From Euperipatoides rowelli (taxonomy: Eukaryota; Onychophora; Udeonychophora; Euonychophora; Peripatopsidae), in NCBI GenBank assembly GCA_003024985.2, contig PXIH01S0002291.1: a stretch of DNA of 11,224 bases; one strand, written 5' to 3'. This document shows, in pieces, positions 1-8,390 of the stretch (positions are counted from its first letter, which is position 1; each line of letters starts with the position of its first letter). The translations under genes were made by a program, and so were the position numbers. The notes beneath the pieces were generated by a model. The model made no database searches, was not told the DNA's origin, and saw only the letters and a list, made by a program, of their open reading frames with translations.

Positions 1-1572
1 CGCGACTACTGCAGGGTTAATATTATGAAAATCATTATTTGAATATTGTATGAGCTTTCAAATATATTACCAATGCTATTTTCAGCTTTGTTTTATTTTG
101 CCAAATGTTTATAGCAAGACAATTAAATTTCATTTAGAAAGTGCGAAAAATCTAAGTTTTATTCAATGTTTATGAATAAAGAGATGACCAAATGTCATCT
201 TAAATCAAAGCAAACACCTGTTTTAGACGATATATTTTGCGATTTCTAATTCATATTCACTAGCAAATAAACCCGTTACACGGGCATCAGCTTTTTTTTT
301 TGTTCAAGTCCTTTTTATGCAAGAGAAAATATCACTTAAAGTTTCTAAAAATAGTTCATGTGCCGATCTTTTAAGCCCGTAAAAAAAAAAAAAAAAAAGT
401 TTAGAATAACTTCGTTAGATGGCGCTGTTACCGGCTTCGGAACACGGTCATATTCAAATTAAGATATGATCGCTGAGCTTAGGCTGTGGAAATGAACTCT
501 CATTTGGTAGATTCATGATTAAAAACATGTTCCTTTATACTGTATTATGGTGCATAGTGTTACAGATCTTTTGGTGTCGAAGCACCATAAGTTGAGCGAG
601 GGCAATATTTTGAAACAGTAGACAGTTTGCTGTGAATATTAAAATTCCACCAACACTTTAAATTGTTGGTTGATCAATAGGTGGTCACAGTTCATATTGT
701 GCATATGACCGCTTGCCTTGCATCGGCTGACTGACCTAACAAGATGGGGTTTCATCCACGATATGACATGCATATTTCTAAACATTAAATAGGCCTACCA
801 GTAACACTAGATTTTCACACTTTTTTCGAATAAGAAAGCTTGATTAATTAAACTCGCATATTTTTGGGCAAAATAAAACAATATTGAAAATACCATTAAT
901 ACATTTTGTCATGTAATTTGGATTCTTAATGAGTATAAATTATTCTGCGAGATAGTTATTAAAATATTCAAAAGATCAGGGATGAACACAAGATACAAAA
1001 GTAAAAACAAGGATGTTAATTAGTAAGGAACAATTTTTTTTTTGCAACTTAAAAGTTAGTATAGTTGAGAGTAGCTGACAGAGATGTATGTTAATGCAAC
1101 ATTGCTGAACTAACGAGCCACAACTTTATCCTTAACAAATATTCATAAAATACCTGCGATCCTTATATAAATTTTACTGAATAGCGGCAGGTTTTTAAAA
1201 AAATCTCAGCACTAATAAATGTTGACTTCCCTTCCCCAGAGTACTGAGGCCATAACTGTTATACTCTAGAAATAGCGAAAGTACACAATAAAACAATCCT
1301 GCCTTCCTGAGTTTTGAATCCAGAATAAACATGTATCCTTGCCTCTCGAAGACAGGCTTTCCCTAAACTAAAATTGTTTCATTTAATTATTTTACTACCA
1401 TACTGAATTATTATACCTAATTTCAACTCTAATGATCTGTAAAAACAAGTAGACATTCCGTCTTTAATTTATATCAAAGGAAAGAGACCATTTGTGCATA
1501 AATAATTTTTTCCTTCCTCAATGAGAAACCCCTCCCCCATTTAATTAGTTTTGTGTAGCCTACTTTCAATTC

Positions 1573-1615
1573 ACTAATAGACTAATGGTACTAGTTAGCT
1601 ACTAACTCTATTAGT
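1573..1615. repeat. bulged hairpin
   Basis: The outer arms ACTAATAG (1573-1580) and CTATTAGT (1608-1615) are perfect complements. The inner arms AGTTAG (1593-1598) and CTAACT (1602-1607) close on a 3-nt loop. The left side carries a 12-nt bulge. The function is unknown, and short palindromes are easy to find in AT-rich DNA. Confidence 0.5.
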
Positions 1616-1647
1616 AAGAGGTTTTCAATACATTCCAAGAAGGAAGA

Positions 1648-1806
1648 ATGCTACATAAACATGTGGCCAGCAGTGCAAGTTCACATACGCTTGCGAGTCT
1701 CATGGACACTTTTGACCCCGATGCCCTAAAGCATCACTACTACTTAACACACTATTTACTGTGGAAACAATTTTCAGCAGTATTTTGCACATGGAAATTA
1801 TTTTAG
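1648..1806 (+). CDS. short unrecognised open frame in GC-richer patch
   Basis: An ATG-initiated frame of 52 codons ends at TAG (1804-1806). The frame is open upstream for another ten codons, back to a TAA. Its middle (about 1660-1735) is visibly richer in G and C than the surrounding DNA and encodes a mixed-composition peptide containing ASLMDTFDPDALKHHYYL, unlike the low-complexity K/N/I/F translations elsewhere in the window. I do not recognise a family. No strong splice sites or poly(A) signal frame it. It may be a decayed exon or a chance frame; chance is the more likely explanation. Confidence 0.15.
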   Translation: MLHKHVASSASSHTLASLMDTFDPDALKHHYYLTHYLLWKQFSAVFCTWKLF

Positions 1807-2020
1807 AGCCAATTCTAATGGGATTTTTTAAAAAAGTATGTTATTGACTGAACATATGTTGACAAAATAATTAACTGATTTATGTTAACAGGAATTTACG
1901 ATTTTATTTGATCTCATTTCCAGATTGAAGGGCTAATAGGGCAGTTTTAAATCTGAATGTCATTTTTAAATTAATTTGGAGAAAAACTATAATCCTTTGT
2001 ATACTATCTGAAGTTAGCAC

Positions 2021-2038
2021 TCAATTTTTAAAAATTGA
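2021..2038. repeat. perfect 18-bp palindrome
   Basis: TCAATTTTTAAAAATTGA is perfectly self-complementary around 2029/2030. It is AT-rich and may be fortuitous. No neighbouring element is evident. Confidence 0.6.
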
Positions 2039-2705
2039 CCGTTTCAATTTAAGACACAAATATCCAATAAGGCTCAACTATATTATATGATAATCATGTC
2101 AATTGGAATATCAGATTGGGGGGAGGGCAGGTGAAATTAATTAAAGTGGTCTATAAATTTATATTGTGCTGCTTTCCTCTAGTCTACATAGCAAACTACT
2201 CAAAATATTTACTCCGAAACGCTAATCGTGTATGAATGTGAAACATGAGGGATTATCTGCATTTTAATCTTATCTTCACCCAATTACATTATTTGATCAT
2301 TATTACTAAAAACTATTTAATCATTTCTATCGGCCGATTAATCGATCAACCATGATTTAGGGAGTAATGTTGGCTAAGGTATTTGCTAGTCATAAACTAT
2401 ATACAGTATGTTTAGACATGTATTACTAGGATGGATACGAGCTGACACTTGCTTCCTCTAGTCTATAATTTTAAATAATATATCTATTGAAAATATTTTT
2501 AGCAGCCAGAAATGTTACGAATCAAATAAGCTCTAGCTAATATTAATTCATTTTTTCAAATTTAGTAAAAAAAAAAAAACAATTTATTTAGTTTGTTTTA
2601 TTTTAAATTAAAATGTATCTGTTTTTCGTGGGGATAGGGGAGGCTATTTAAAATAGAAAGCAATTTCAATTGAAAACTTAGTTTCAATTTTACATTTCTT
2701 ATATT

Positions 2706-2713
2706 AGACTAGA
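2706..2713. repeat. 5' target-site duplication of LINE fragment
   Basis: AGACTAGA lies exactly where reverse-transcriptase homology begins (the next bases encode DVDIMQ). The same 8-mer recurs at 3728-3735, immediately after the TAAA-type tail. Position and identity fit a target-site duplication made by target-primed reverse transcription. A caution is that related CTCTAGTCTA strings occur nearby. Confidence 0.6.
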
Positions 2714-3460
2714 GGGATGTAGATATTATGCAGGAAAATATTAATATTATTTTCAATTGGTGTAAAGAAAATGGATTAACTATAAATGAAAACAAAACTA
2801 GAGCTCCGAGATATTTTTATGGTTCTCCTATCAAACAAGAAACTTGTTTTAGACCTAGGTGTCTTTTTTTTCTGATAGACTTAGTTTTGGATCACATGTA
2901 GATCATATTGTAAAAAAAGCAAATAAATCATTTGATTTTTTGAGGAATAACATTAGATACATCAATGTTGTATCTTTTAAAATGTTGTATTCTACTTACA
3001 TCCAACCCATATTTGACTATTGTCATAGTAGTATATGGTTCCTTATTATTACTGATATTAAAAAACTTGAAAGAAAATTTAGATTTTTTACCAAACAAAT
3101 TTATGGTTTTAGAGAGGTACCATACCGTTAAAGCAGATAGGCAAAATCATGTCACCCTCTCAAAGGTTTTTAAGAGGTGACATGATTTTCATGGTTAAAG
3201 AAATTGTTATAAAGTGTAATATTAATTGTTTTTACATTTTATCTAATAGTAATACAAGGAGAAACCATGATTTCAAATTGGAACATATTTACAAACGTAC
3301 TAAAAGGGTGGAATGTAGCATTTTAAACAGAGGGATTGAATTTTGGAACAATTTACCCTGTGAATTGTTTTATCCGGTTTACAGTTCTTTTAAAGCAAAT
3401 GTTGGATATTTATTTGAAAATGACTACTTTCTATCCCTTCCTTTTAATGACTCAATTTGA
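2714..3460 (+). pseudogene. 5'-truncated, frameshifted LINE reverse transcriptase (C-terminal part)
   Basis: This is a remnant of ORF2 of a non-LTR retrotransposon of the CR1/L2/Rex1/Jockey group. That ORF encodes the endonuclease-reverse transcriptase that copies element RNA into nicked chromosomal DNA. Three pieces appear in the family order. The first is a post-palm segment, NWCKENGLTINENKT (about 2755-2800). The second is the thumb region, beginning DRLSFGSHVDHIVKKANKSF and continuing to KMLYSTYIQPIFDYCHSSIW and a KLERKF motif (about 2871-3130). The third is the C-terminal tail, with FLRGDMI, then a TRR motif and RGIEFWNNLP, ending at TGA 3458-3460. The pieces lie in different frames: frameshifts fall between about 2800 and 2846, in the T8 run at 2864-2871, and near 3120-3128. 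The second piece has no ATG at its start; its open frame begins at a GTG. The catalytic YxDD motif, fingers and endonuclease are absent because of 5' truncation. It is therefore a dead copy. I am sure of the family type but not of the exact clade. Confidence 0.85.
3143..3189. repeat. 17-bp quasi-palindrome inside LINE coding remnant
   Basis: Left arm AAAATCATGTCACC (3143-3156) and right arm GGTGACATGATTTT (3176-3189) are perfect 14-bp complements. The stem continues with TCT/AGA after a single bulged C (3157), and the loop is 12 nt. The right arm encodes the conserved RGDMI motif. The left arm may therefore be a secondary, palindrome-forming mutation. Confidence 0.8.
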
Positions 3461-3727
3461 TAACCCATCTTGTGATAATGACAAATTTTGTTGCGACTCT
3501 TGTGATGAATTGTTAAATTTATTTTTTTATGTGGTTTTTTCAATTGTTTCCTTATTTTATCAAAATACGGTTGTATTTTGATGATTTTTTTATGTTTATG
3601 GTGTATTTATAATTTGATGTTTGTTCTAAATTTTTTTTACATTTTCTGTTGTCATGTTGATTTTATTTATATTTTCAGATGTCATATTTCTTTGACATAT
3701 CTATTTGGATTAAATAAATAAATAAAA
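3461..3727 (+). mobile_element. LINE 3' UTR and TAAA-type tail
   Basis: This T-rich non-coding tail runs from the ORF2 stop to a run of TAAA-type units (about 3711-3727) that abuts the downstream duplication. The layout matches the 3' end of CR1/Jockey-type LINEs, where the end of the RNA is the site recognised by the reverse transcriptase. A perfect 10-bp hairpin sits inside it. The AATAAA strings in the tail could also act as a poly(A) signal. Confidence 0.75.
3559..3582 (+). other. 3' UTR stem-loop of LINE
   Basis: ATCAAAATAC (3559-3568) and GTATTTTGAT (3573-3582) form a perfect 10-bp stem with a GGTT tetraloop. Many LINEs rely on 3' UTR structures for template recognition by their own reverse transcriptase, so this is a plausible recognition element. 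The role is inferred and only the hairpin itself is seen. Confidence 0.55.
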
Positions 3728-3735
3728 AGACTAGA
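3728..3735. repeat. 3' target-site duplication of LINE fragment
   Basis: This is the second copy of AGACTAGA, directly after the TAAA-type tail. It is the partner of 2706-2713. The sequence after it (TGGGTGGAAGG) would be the original genomic flank. Confidence 0.6.
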
Positions 3736-3900
3736 TGGGTGGAAGGGGGTGAAGAACAGATGTCATTAATATATTTTTGTTCCACGATTTTATTTGAAAT
3801 TTAATGTGATATACTGTACTTAGTTTCACTTAGTGGGGTAATTAATAATTGTTAGTGTAATATTTAAAAAAAAGCCTAGAGTTGTTATAAGGAAACAAAT

Positions 3901-3972
3901 ATACTGTATTTAGCACTTTTAATGTGCTCATTTTTTATACTGTATTTAGCACTTTTAATGTGCTAATTTTTT
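3901..3972. repeat. 36-bp tandem duplication
   Basis: Two head-to-tail copies (3901-3936 and 3937-3972) differ at one base. Each holds ATACTGTATT followed by a small hairpin AGCAC/GTGCT and a T-run. The near identity indicates a recent duplication. No function is evident. Confidence 0.9.
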
Positions 3973-4718
3973 TTAGTTATTGCAATTTGATTAGAAAAAA
4001 TTGAACTGTTGGTGAGATTGATATCACCAGAAAAAACATCTACACAGAATATAAGAATTTCATTTTTGATAGCTTTCCCACCCACATAGTTCAAATACTG
4101 TATATTCAAAACAAGTTATTGACAAACTGCAATAGAAACATTTACAGCTTTATTGTGAATACTATTTATTTATCTATAAAAGATTTAGACCAAAGTCTAT
4201 TTATGTTGCTTTATGTTTTTGCCTCGATGTGTGAAAGCAGGCGGGGAGAGTAACATTTGAAAGCATGAAATTATGGGCATTTTTGAAAGTTTTTCAGCTA
4301 ATTGATCTATTGTTTTCCTCTTTAATGTAAACAAAAAATTAGTCAATATTTAAAATTGTAGTAGCAGAAATGCTTGGGACACCCCCTGCCCGACATGATT
4401 ATATAGAGCCTATATAAATGTTTAAGTGTATGTTACTATACTGTAACTTCACTAAATAATTAAGGTAATTTTGTTATGTTTATGGATTTTTGTTTTTAAT
4501 GGATGGAATTTTAATTTTTTTTTGGGGGGTGGTTGGGGAGAAAAGGTGATGAAAGTAAACCCAAAATGAATGAAATGAAATTGAAAATTCAATTATTTTT
4601 TTAACTTGTCAATTCTGTAATTTAACATGGAGGGGAAAAGACTTGACATGTACAGTCAATTTCATAATTTTTTCTTAATGACTTGCATTTTCAGAGCACA
4701 GAAAAATAAATAATTTTG

Positions 4719-4865
4719 ATGGCGTCACTACATAAGCGACACTCTATTGAGTTTAAAATTTCATTGAATGGTACAAGACAAAATGCACATTTTCAGGTTA
4801 GACTGTATGTACTATTTTTCTGCCATAGTCCTACCGATAAGTGCAACTGTTTAAAAGACCGATGA
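4719..4865 (+). CDS. short exon-like open frame, product unknown
   Basis: An ATG (GATGGCG context) opens a 48-codon frame ending at TGA 4863-4865. A plausible splice acceptor, TTGCATTTTCAG, ends at 4694 just upstream. A donor-like CAG/GTTAGA lies at 4796/4797 after 26 codons, so 4695-4796 could be a first coding exon. The peptide starts MASLHKRHSIEFKI. The basic residues followed by a (S/T)xEFK string recall the start of helix-turn-helix domains in pogo/Tigger-type transposases, but the similarity covers only about ten residues. No partner exon was recognised. It may be a decayed transposase start, a real small exon, or chance. Confidence 0.2.
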   Translation: MASLHKRHSIEFKISLNGTRQNAHFQVRLYVLFFCHSPTDKCNCLKDR

Positions 4866-5312
4866 CGAATTAGTCGCAAGTAAAAAATAATTTAAAAATC
4901 GGTATCAATTCTAACAGTAGTTAAAAAAAAATTAAAGTCAATTTTTGACTTTATATACAGTATAAAAAAAATGGAAATAGAAATTTTTTTGTAAAATTAT
5001 TTGGGGGAAGTTTGAATTTCCCCATACATATCAAATTTTCTTATCGAATATACTGTATATATATATATTTTTTACTAGGCCTATTAGCCTAAGACCTGAG
5101 TTACTTTGAAAATTCAAACCTATGCACTATAATTTTAATAAATCTTTTCATTTCTGTCATTTTATTAATGTATGGGACAAGTCTATAATCAATAGAGAAG
5201 GGATAAGAATGGATGTAGATTCATTTTAGAGTAAACTGATAATCCTTTTTTTCTTTACATTTTACTTTTATGCCCTATATTAATACAATTCTTATGACAG
5301 AATTATTTTGAT

Positions 5313-5348
5313 AAATGATTCTATTGCGTTACGTTAATAGAATGATTT
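5313..5348. repeat. 13-bp stem hairpin
   Basis: AAATGATTCTATT (5313-5325) pairs with AATAGAATGATTT (5336-5348) with a single mismatch, leaving a 10-nt loop (GCGTTACGTT). No function is evident. Confidence 0.6.
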
Positions 5349-5808
5349 TGACCCACTTTAGGCCATGTTTTAAGTTTAGTGAGCTTTTAAACTTTTTTTA
5401 ATGTCATTTTGTTTGCCTTATGATTTAGTATATAGCCTAATGTATATATTTTTTATTAAAGCCATCTGCTCTTTCTTTTACATTTGGGAATATAATTTTT
5501 CATTTGCCTAATTTTGTTAAAAATATAATTTCAGCCCATCATTTCAAATGAATACTGGAATTTTTTTAAAAGTTATTTTAATTTATATAATTTGTTTTAA
5601 ATATTTACACATATAACTGCTGATTAAGTAGCAGGTCTAAAATTTATGAACATGTTTATGTCGTGTAACAATTCAATTTCCCTCAAATTGAACAATTTGG
5701 CCTATAAAGCGGCAATTAGAGCAATATTTGTGACGTTAATCAATCAGAGCAATAAATTGCTCATTCAAAGATTATAGACATGAATAGAGATTGTCAGATC
5801 CCCTATAT

Positions 5809-5872
5809 CAGGGATGGCAAATAGGCCCAAGATGGCACTTTAGACATTTTTGTCGGCACGCGTCTTTTTAAA
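5809..5872 (+). mobile_element. possible hAT-type transposon 5' terminus
   Basis: The stretch begins CAGGGATGGCAAATAGGCCC and continues with GGCAC and CGGCACGCG strings. hAT elements often start CAGGG(A/G)TGGCNAA and carry GGCCCGCG/GGCACGCG-like subterminal sequence. This island is much GC-richer than its surroundings. No matching inverted end (a CATCCCTG type) and no 8-bp duplication of CCCTATAT was found downstream, so the other end is lost, diverged, or was never there. The minisatellite starts almost immediately after it. Confidence 0.35.
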
Positions 5873-5890
5873 TTTTAAAAATTTCCTCAG

Positions 5891-6771
5891 CCAAAAAAAT
5901 AAAAAACTTATCAAATCTGTCAAAGACTGTCAATAGGGAAACAAAACATTCGTACAACCAAAAAAAAAGCTTACCAAATGTCAATAGGGAAACAAAATGT
6001 TCCTACAACCAAAAAAAAAGCTAATCAAATGTCAATAGCAAAACAAAACGTTCATACAAAAAAAAGCTTAACAAATCTGACAATAGCAAAAATGTTCATA
6101 CAATAAAAAAAAGCTTATCAAATCTGTCAATAGCGAAACAAAATGTTTACAACCAAAAAAAGCTTATCAAATCTGTCAATAGTGAAACAAAATGCTCAAT
6201 AAAAAACAAACATCAAATCTGTAAATAGGGAAAAACATTCTTAAAAAAAAAAAAAGCTTATCAAATCTGTCAATGGTGAAACAAAATGTTTATCCAACCA
6301 AAAAAAAATCAAATCTGTCAATAGGAAAACAAAACGTTCATACAATCAAAAAAAGCTTATCAAATCTGTCAATAGGGAAAGAAAATGTTCATACAAAAAA
6401 AAAAAAAGCTTAGCCTATCAAATCTGTCACTAGAGAAACAAAATGTTCATACAACCAAAAAAAAAAAAGCCTATCATATCTGTCAATAGGGAAACACGGT
6501 CATACAACCCCCCCCAAAAAACTTATCAAATCCGTCACTAGGTAAACAAAACGTTCATAAAAAAAAGCTTATCAACTGTCACTAGGGAAACAAAACATTC
6601 ATACAAAAAAAAAAAAACTTATCAAATCGGTCACTAGGTAAACAAACGTTCATACAAAAAAAGCTTATCAAATCTGTCACTAGGTAAACAAAATGTTCAT
6701 ACAAAAAAAAAGCTTAAATCTGTCACTAGGGAAACAAATCATTCATAAACCCAAAAAAAAGTTTATCAAAT
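5891..6771. repeat. 17-unit A-rich minisatellite (~50 bp period)
   Basis: About 17 diverged tandem units are present. The unit core is CAAATCTGTCAATAGGGAAA, then CAAAATGTTCATACAACC, an A-run, and AGCTTAT. Unit lengths vary mainly through the A-run and through loss of the CC or AGCTT portion. Two variants of the tag are seen: TCAATAG in units 1-6, 8-10 and 12, and TCACTAG in unit 11 and units 13-17 (unit 7 has AAATAG). Unit 12 has its A-run interrupted by a C-run near 6508-6515. The array begins directly after the hAT-like island and ends in a partial unit at ATCAAAT (about 6771). Open frames running through it are fortuitous. Confidence 0.95.
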
Positions 6772-7546
6772 ATTTAGAGTTTGGCAAACCACTTCCTAAA
6801 AATGCATATCATATATGCGTTAGTTTGTTTCATTTAAATATGCGGATAAATTGTCAGAATTTAAATATCCCAAAAACTATTATAAAAGTAAAAAATATTA
6901 TAAATAATATCACATTAGTTCAGCAGAAAAAGGATTTTCAGCTATTAATAATTAAAACAAAAGAAGTTAGCTAACGGTGTAAAATGTGATATTCACGATA
7001 TTTCGATTAATAAATATATATTGTATGTTTACAGCAGATGAATTAGAACATTAGAAATGCACAAAAGAACTACGGTAATAAAAATTACAATAAAGTTCAT
7101 TTGGCGATTTTAAAATTATTTTAGCACGATTGTCACATTTACATTTTATTAAAAAATGTGAGAAACATCACTATTTTCGTGATTTGGTAGTTTGTCTAAT
7201 TACGGATTCATAAATAAATCATGTCTAATGTGTGAGTACACATTTTTAAAAATTGGATATTTTTTAATTTATGTATTTTTTTGTCAAGTTCATACCCACG
7301 TATAGTTAAAATAAACCTGGTGGTGGGTTGTTTGAAGTACAAACCATTTCCTAAAAAATTTGATTCCCACCACTGCCTAGATGGTCACTCTACAATAGCT
7401 ATGCACTAAAGGTCATAGATGAAGTACCAAGTAATTTGACCACTAGATGCGCAGAAGTCCAAATAGGGCTTTTTTTCCATGGTAAATTAATAAATAAAAT
7501 AATTATTTCACTATTATACTTATATTTGCTCTTAAATTTGTTTCAG
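6772..7546. other. gene-free AT-rich region
   Basis: No recognised gene is present. An open frame that starts inside the minisatellite runs to about 6974 but has low-complexity composition and no family resemblance. Two adjacent short hairpins occur at 7133-7161 (TCACATTT/AAATGTGA) and about 7169-7185 (ATCAC/GTGAT). Complementary GTGGTGGG/CCCACCAC strings lie at 7320-7327 and 7366-7373. Confidence 0.5.
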
Positions 7547-7740
7547 CACTCAAATTGTACCAGATTAGGTGAGAAATTAAAACCGAGACGCCCAATTCCT
7601 GTTAGATCTTTAATTTTGTACATCAAACCAATGCAATTTGTGTAACTAATTTATTTTGCACTTTTTGGTGCACATAAAAATGTTAATATAGATTAATTTT
7701 TTTTTGTACTAATTTTGTTTGCTCAATAAATTTTATATAA
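7547..7740 (+). other. weak candidate 3'-terminal exon
   Basis: A good-looking acceptor (AAATTTGTTTCAG, ending at 7546) precedes a 32-codon frame to TAA 7643-7645 that includes RLGEKLKPRRPIPVRSLILY. About 80 bases after the stop is AATAAA (near 7725). Together these have the shape of a last exon with 3' UTR. A donor-like AG/GTGAGA at about 7568 could instead define a 22-nt micro-exon. No protein family is recognised, and each of these signals is common by chance in AT-rich DNA. Confidence 0.2.
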
Positions 7741-7761
7741 AAAAAAGTTAAGAAAAATTGA

Positions 7762-7883
7762 CATTTAAAATTATTTCCAATGTAATAAAAAAAGTAGCCT
7801 ACTGATCATATTTCTATATATTTAACAGATATTAAATTTTGAAGACACAAAATATTAATTTTACGATGGAAATAATTTTAATG
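7762..7883. repeat. imperfect inverted repeat (fold-back pair)
   Basis: The left arm (7762-7785) and right arm (7861-7883) are complementary over about 22 bases, with a perfect 15-bp core, TTAAAATTATTTCCA on the left and its reverse complement on the right. They enclose about 75 bases. No target duplication was found outside the arms. It could be a tiny decayed MITE or a chance fold-back. Confidence 0.55.
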
Positions 7884-8358
7884 TTCTGCACAAACGTTAT
7901 ATGTAAATTGAAACGCTTGTACATACTTTGTATTGTGAGCGACTCGTTTTCTATCATTAAGAAACGATTGTTATAAGAATTCAAGGAAAATTCTGACAGG
8001 TTTTTTTTTTAAGTTATACTTTAGATACTAAATGAAGTTTAAATGCAGATGAAAAAAAAAGAATATTTATATTAATTTGTTTGCTGTATAACTGTTACCA
8101 GGGAAGTTATTTTCTAGAAATAAATTTATACAAAATTCTTAATGAAATCGGGGTTCATATTAAATTCAAAAAGTATTCAACTATGTAGCCAAAAGTTGCT
8201 TTTTTCTTTACATTAAATTCTATGACTACGTCAATTTGATTATGTGCTCATACCCAATTTTATCAAATTCGGAAAATATTAGGGAATAAACAGCGATGTT
8301 TCATGCACTTTTGTCTGGGAACGAGCTCAAAAAAGTGAAAATTAAGACTAGTATCAAT
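7884..8358. other. gene-free region
   Basis: I see nothing recognisable here. It is AT-rich, with a T-run near 8002 and an A-run near 8051, and no long open frame or repeat that I could detect. Confidence 0.5.
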
Positions 8359-8364
8359 CTTTAA
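8359..8364. repeat. left target-site duplication (CTTTAA)
   Basis: CTTTAA directly precedes the left terminal inverted repeat and is repeated directly after the right one (9039-9044). Confidence 0.75.
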
Positions 8365-8390
8365 CAGGCTTTCAGATAATTATTTGATGA

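Larger units (their letters stand above)
1..2705. other. gene-free AT-rich region
   Basis: I see no convincing gene, tRNA or conserved domain in this stretch on either strand. It holds an A18 run (381-398), an A13 run (2567-2579), a small GC-rich hairpin (CCCGT/ACGGG, 272-284) followed by a T-run, and a 7-bp hairpin ACCAACA/TGTTGGT (649-670). Two slightly GC-richer patches stand out by eye: around 410-450, and 1660-1735, which is described separately. The 13-mer TTCCTCTAGTCTA occurs twice (2174-2186 and 2453-2465). The rest looks like ordinary non-coding DNA. Confidence 0.6.
3736..5808. other. gene-free AT-rich region
   Basis: I find no recognised gene here. The region contains a 36-bp tandem duplication, a short exon-like frame at 4719 and a 13-bp hairpin at 5313-5348, all listed separately. 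It also has a T9-G6 run near 4515-4529, a short TA repeat near 5054-5067 and several ATACTGTA octamers. The remainder is anonymous. Confidence 0.6.

Noticed and set aside
272-302. GC hairpin followed by T-run, like an intrinsic terminator
   Set aside because: The stem is only five pairs and the context is eukaryotic. No upstream transcript is evident.
303-316. GTTCAAGTCC, resembling a tRNA B box
   Set aside because: There is no A box, acceptor stem or cloverleaf around it, and it sits between T-runs.
2965-3180. 71-codon frame overlapping the LINE thumb region
   Set aside because: It is an out-of-frame shadow. The homologous thumb residues are in the other frame.
3336-3581. 81-codon frame overlapping the LINE 3' end
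   Set aside because: It is a shadow of the real C-terminal reading frame and runs into the 3' UTR hairpin.
5891-6771. Possible CRISPR-like array
   Set aside because: Units are contiguous with no unique spacers, lengths vary through A-runs, and the context is eukaryotic. It is a minisatellite.
6693-6974. 93-codon plus-strand open frame
   Set aside because: It starts inside the minisatellite and continues into AT-rich DNA. The composition is low-complexity and there is no recognisable motif, so it is most likely fortuitous.
7072-7083. ACGGTAATAAAA, the inverse of the satellite start
   Set aside because: Only 12 bases match and no further satellite sequence surrounds it, so it is probably coincidence.
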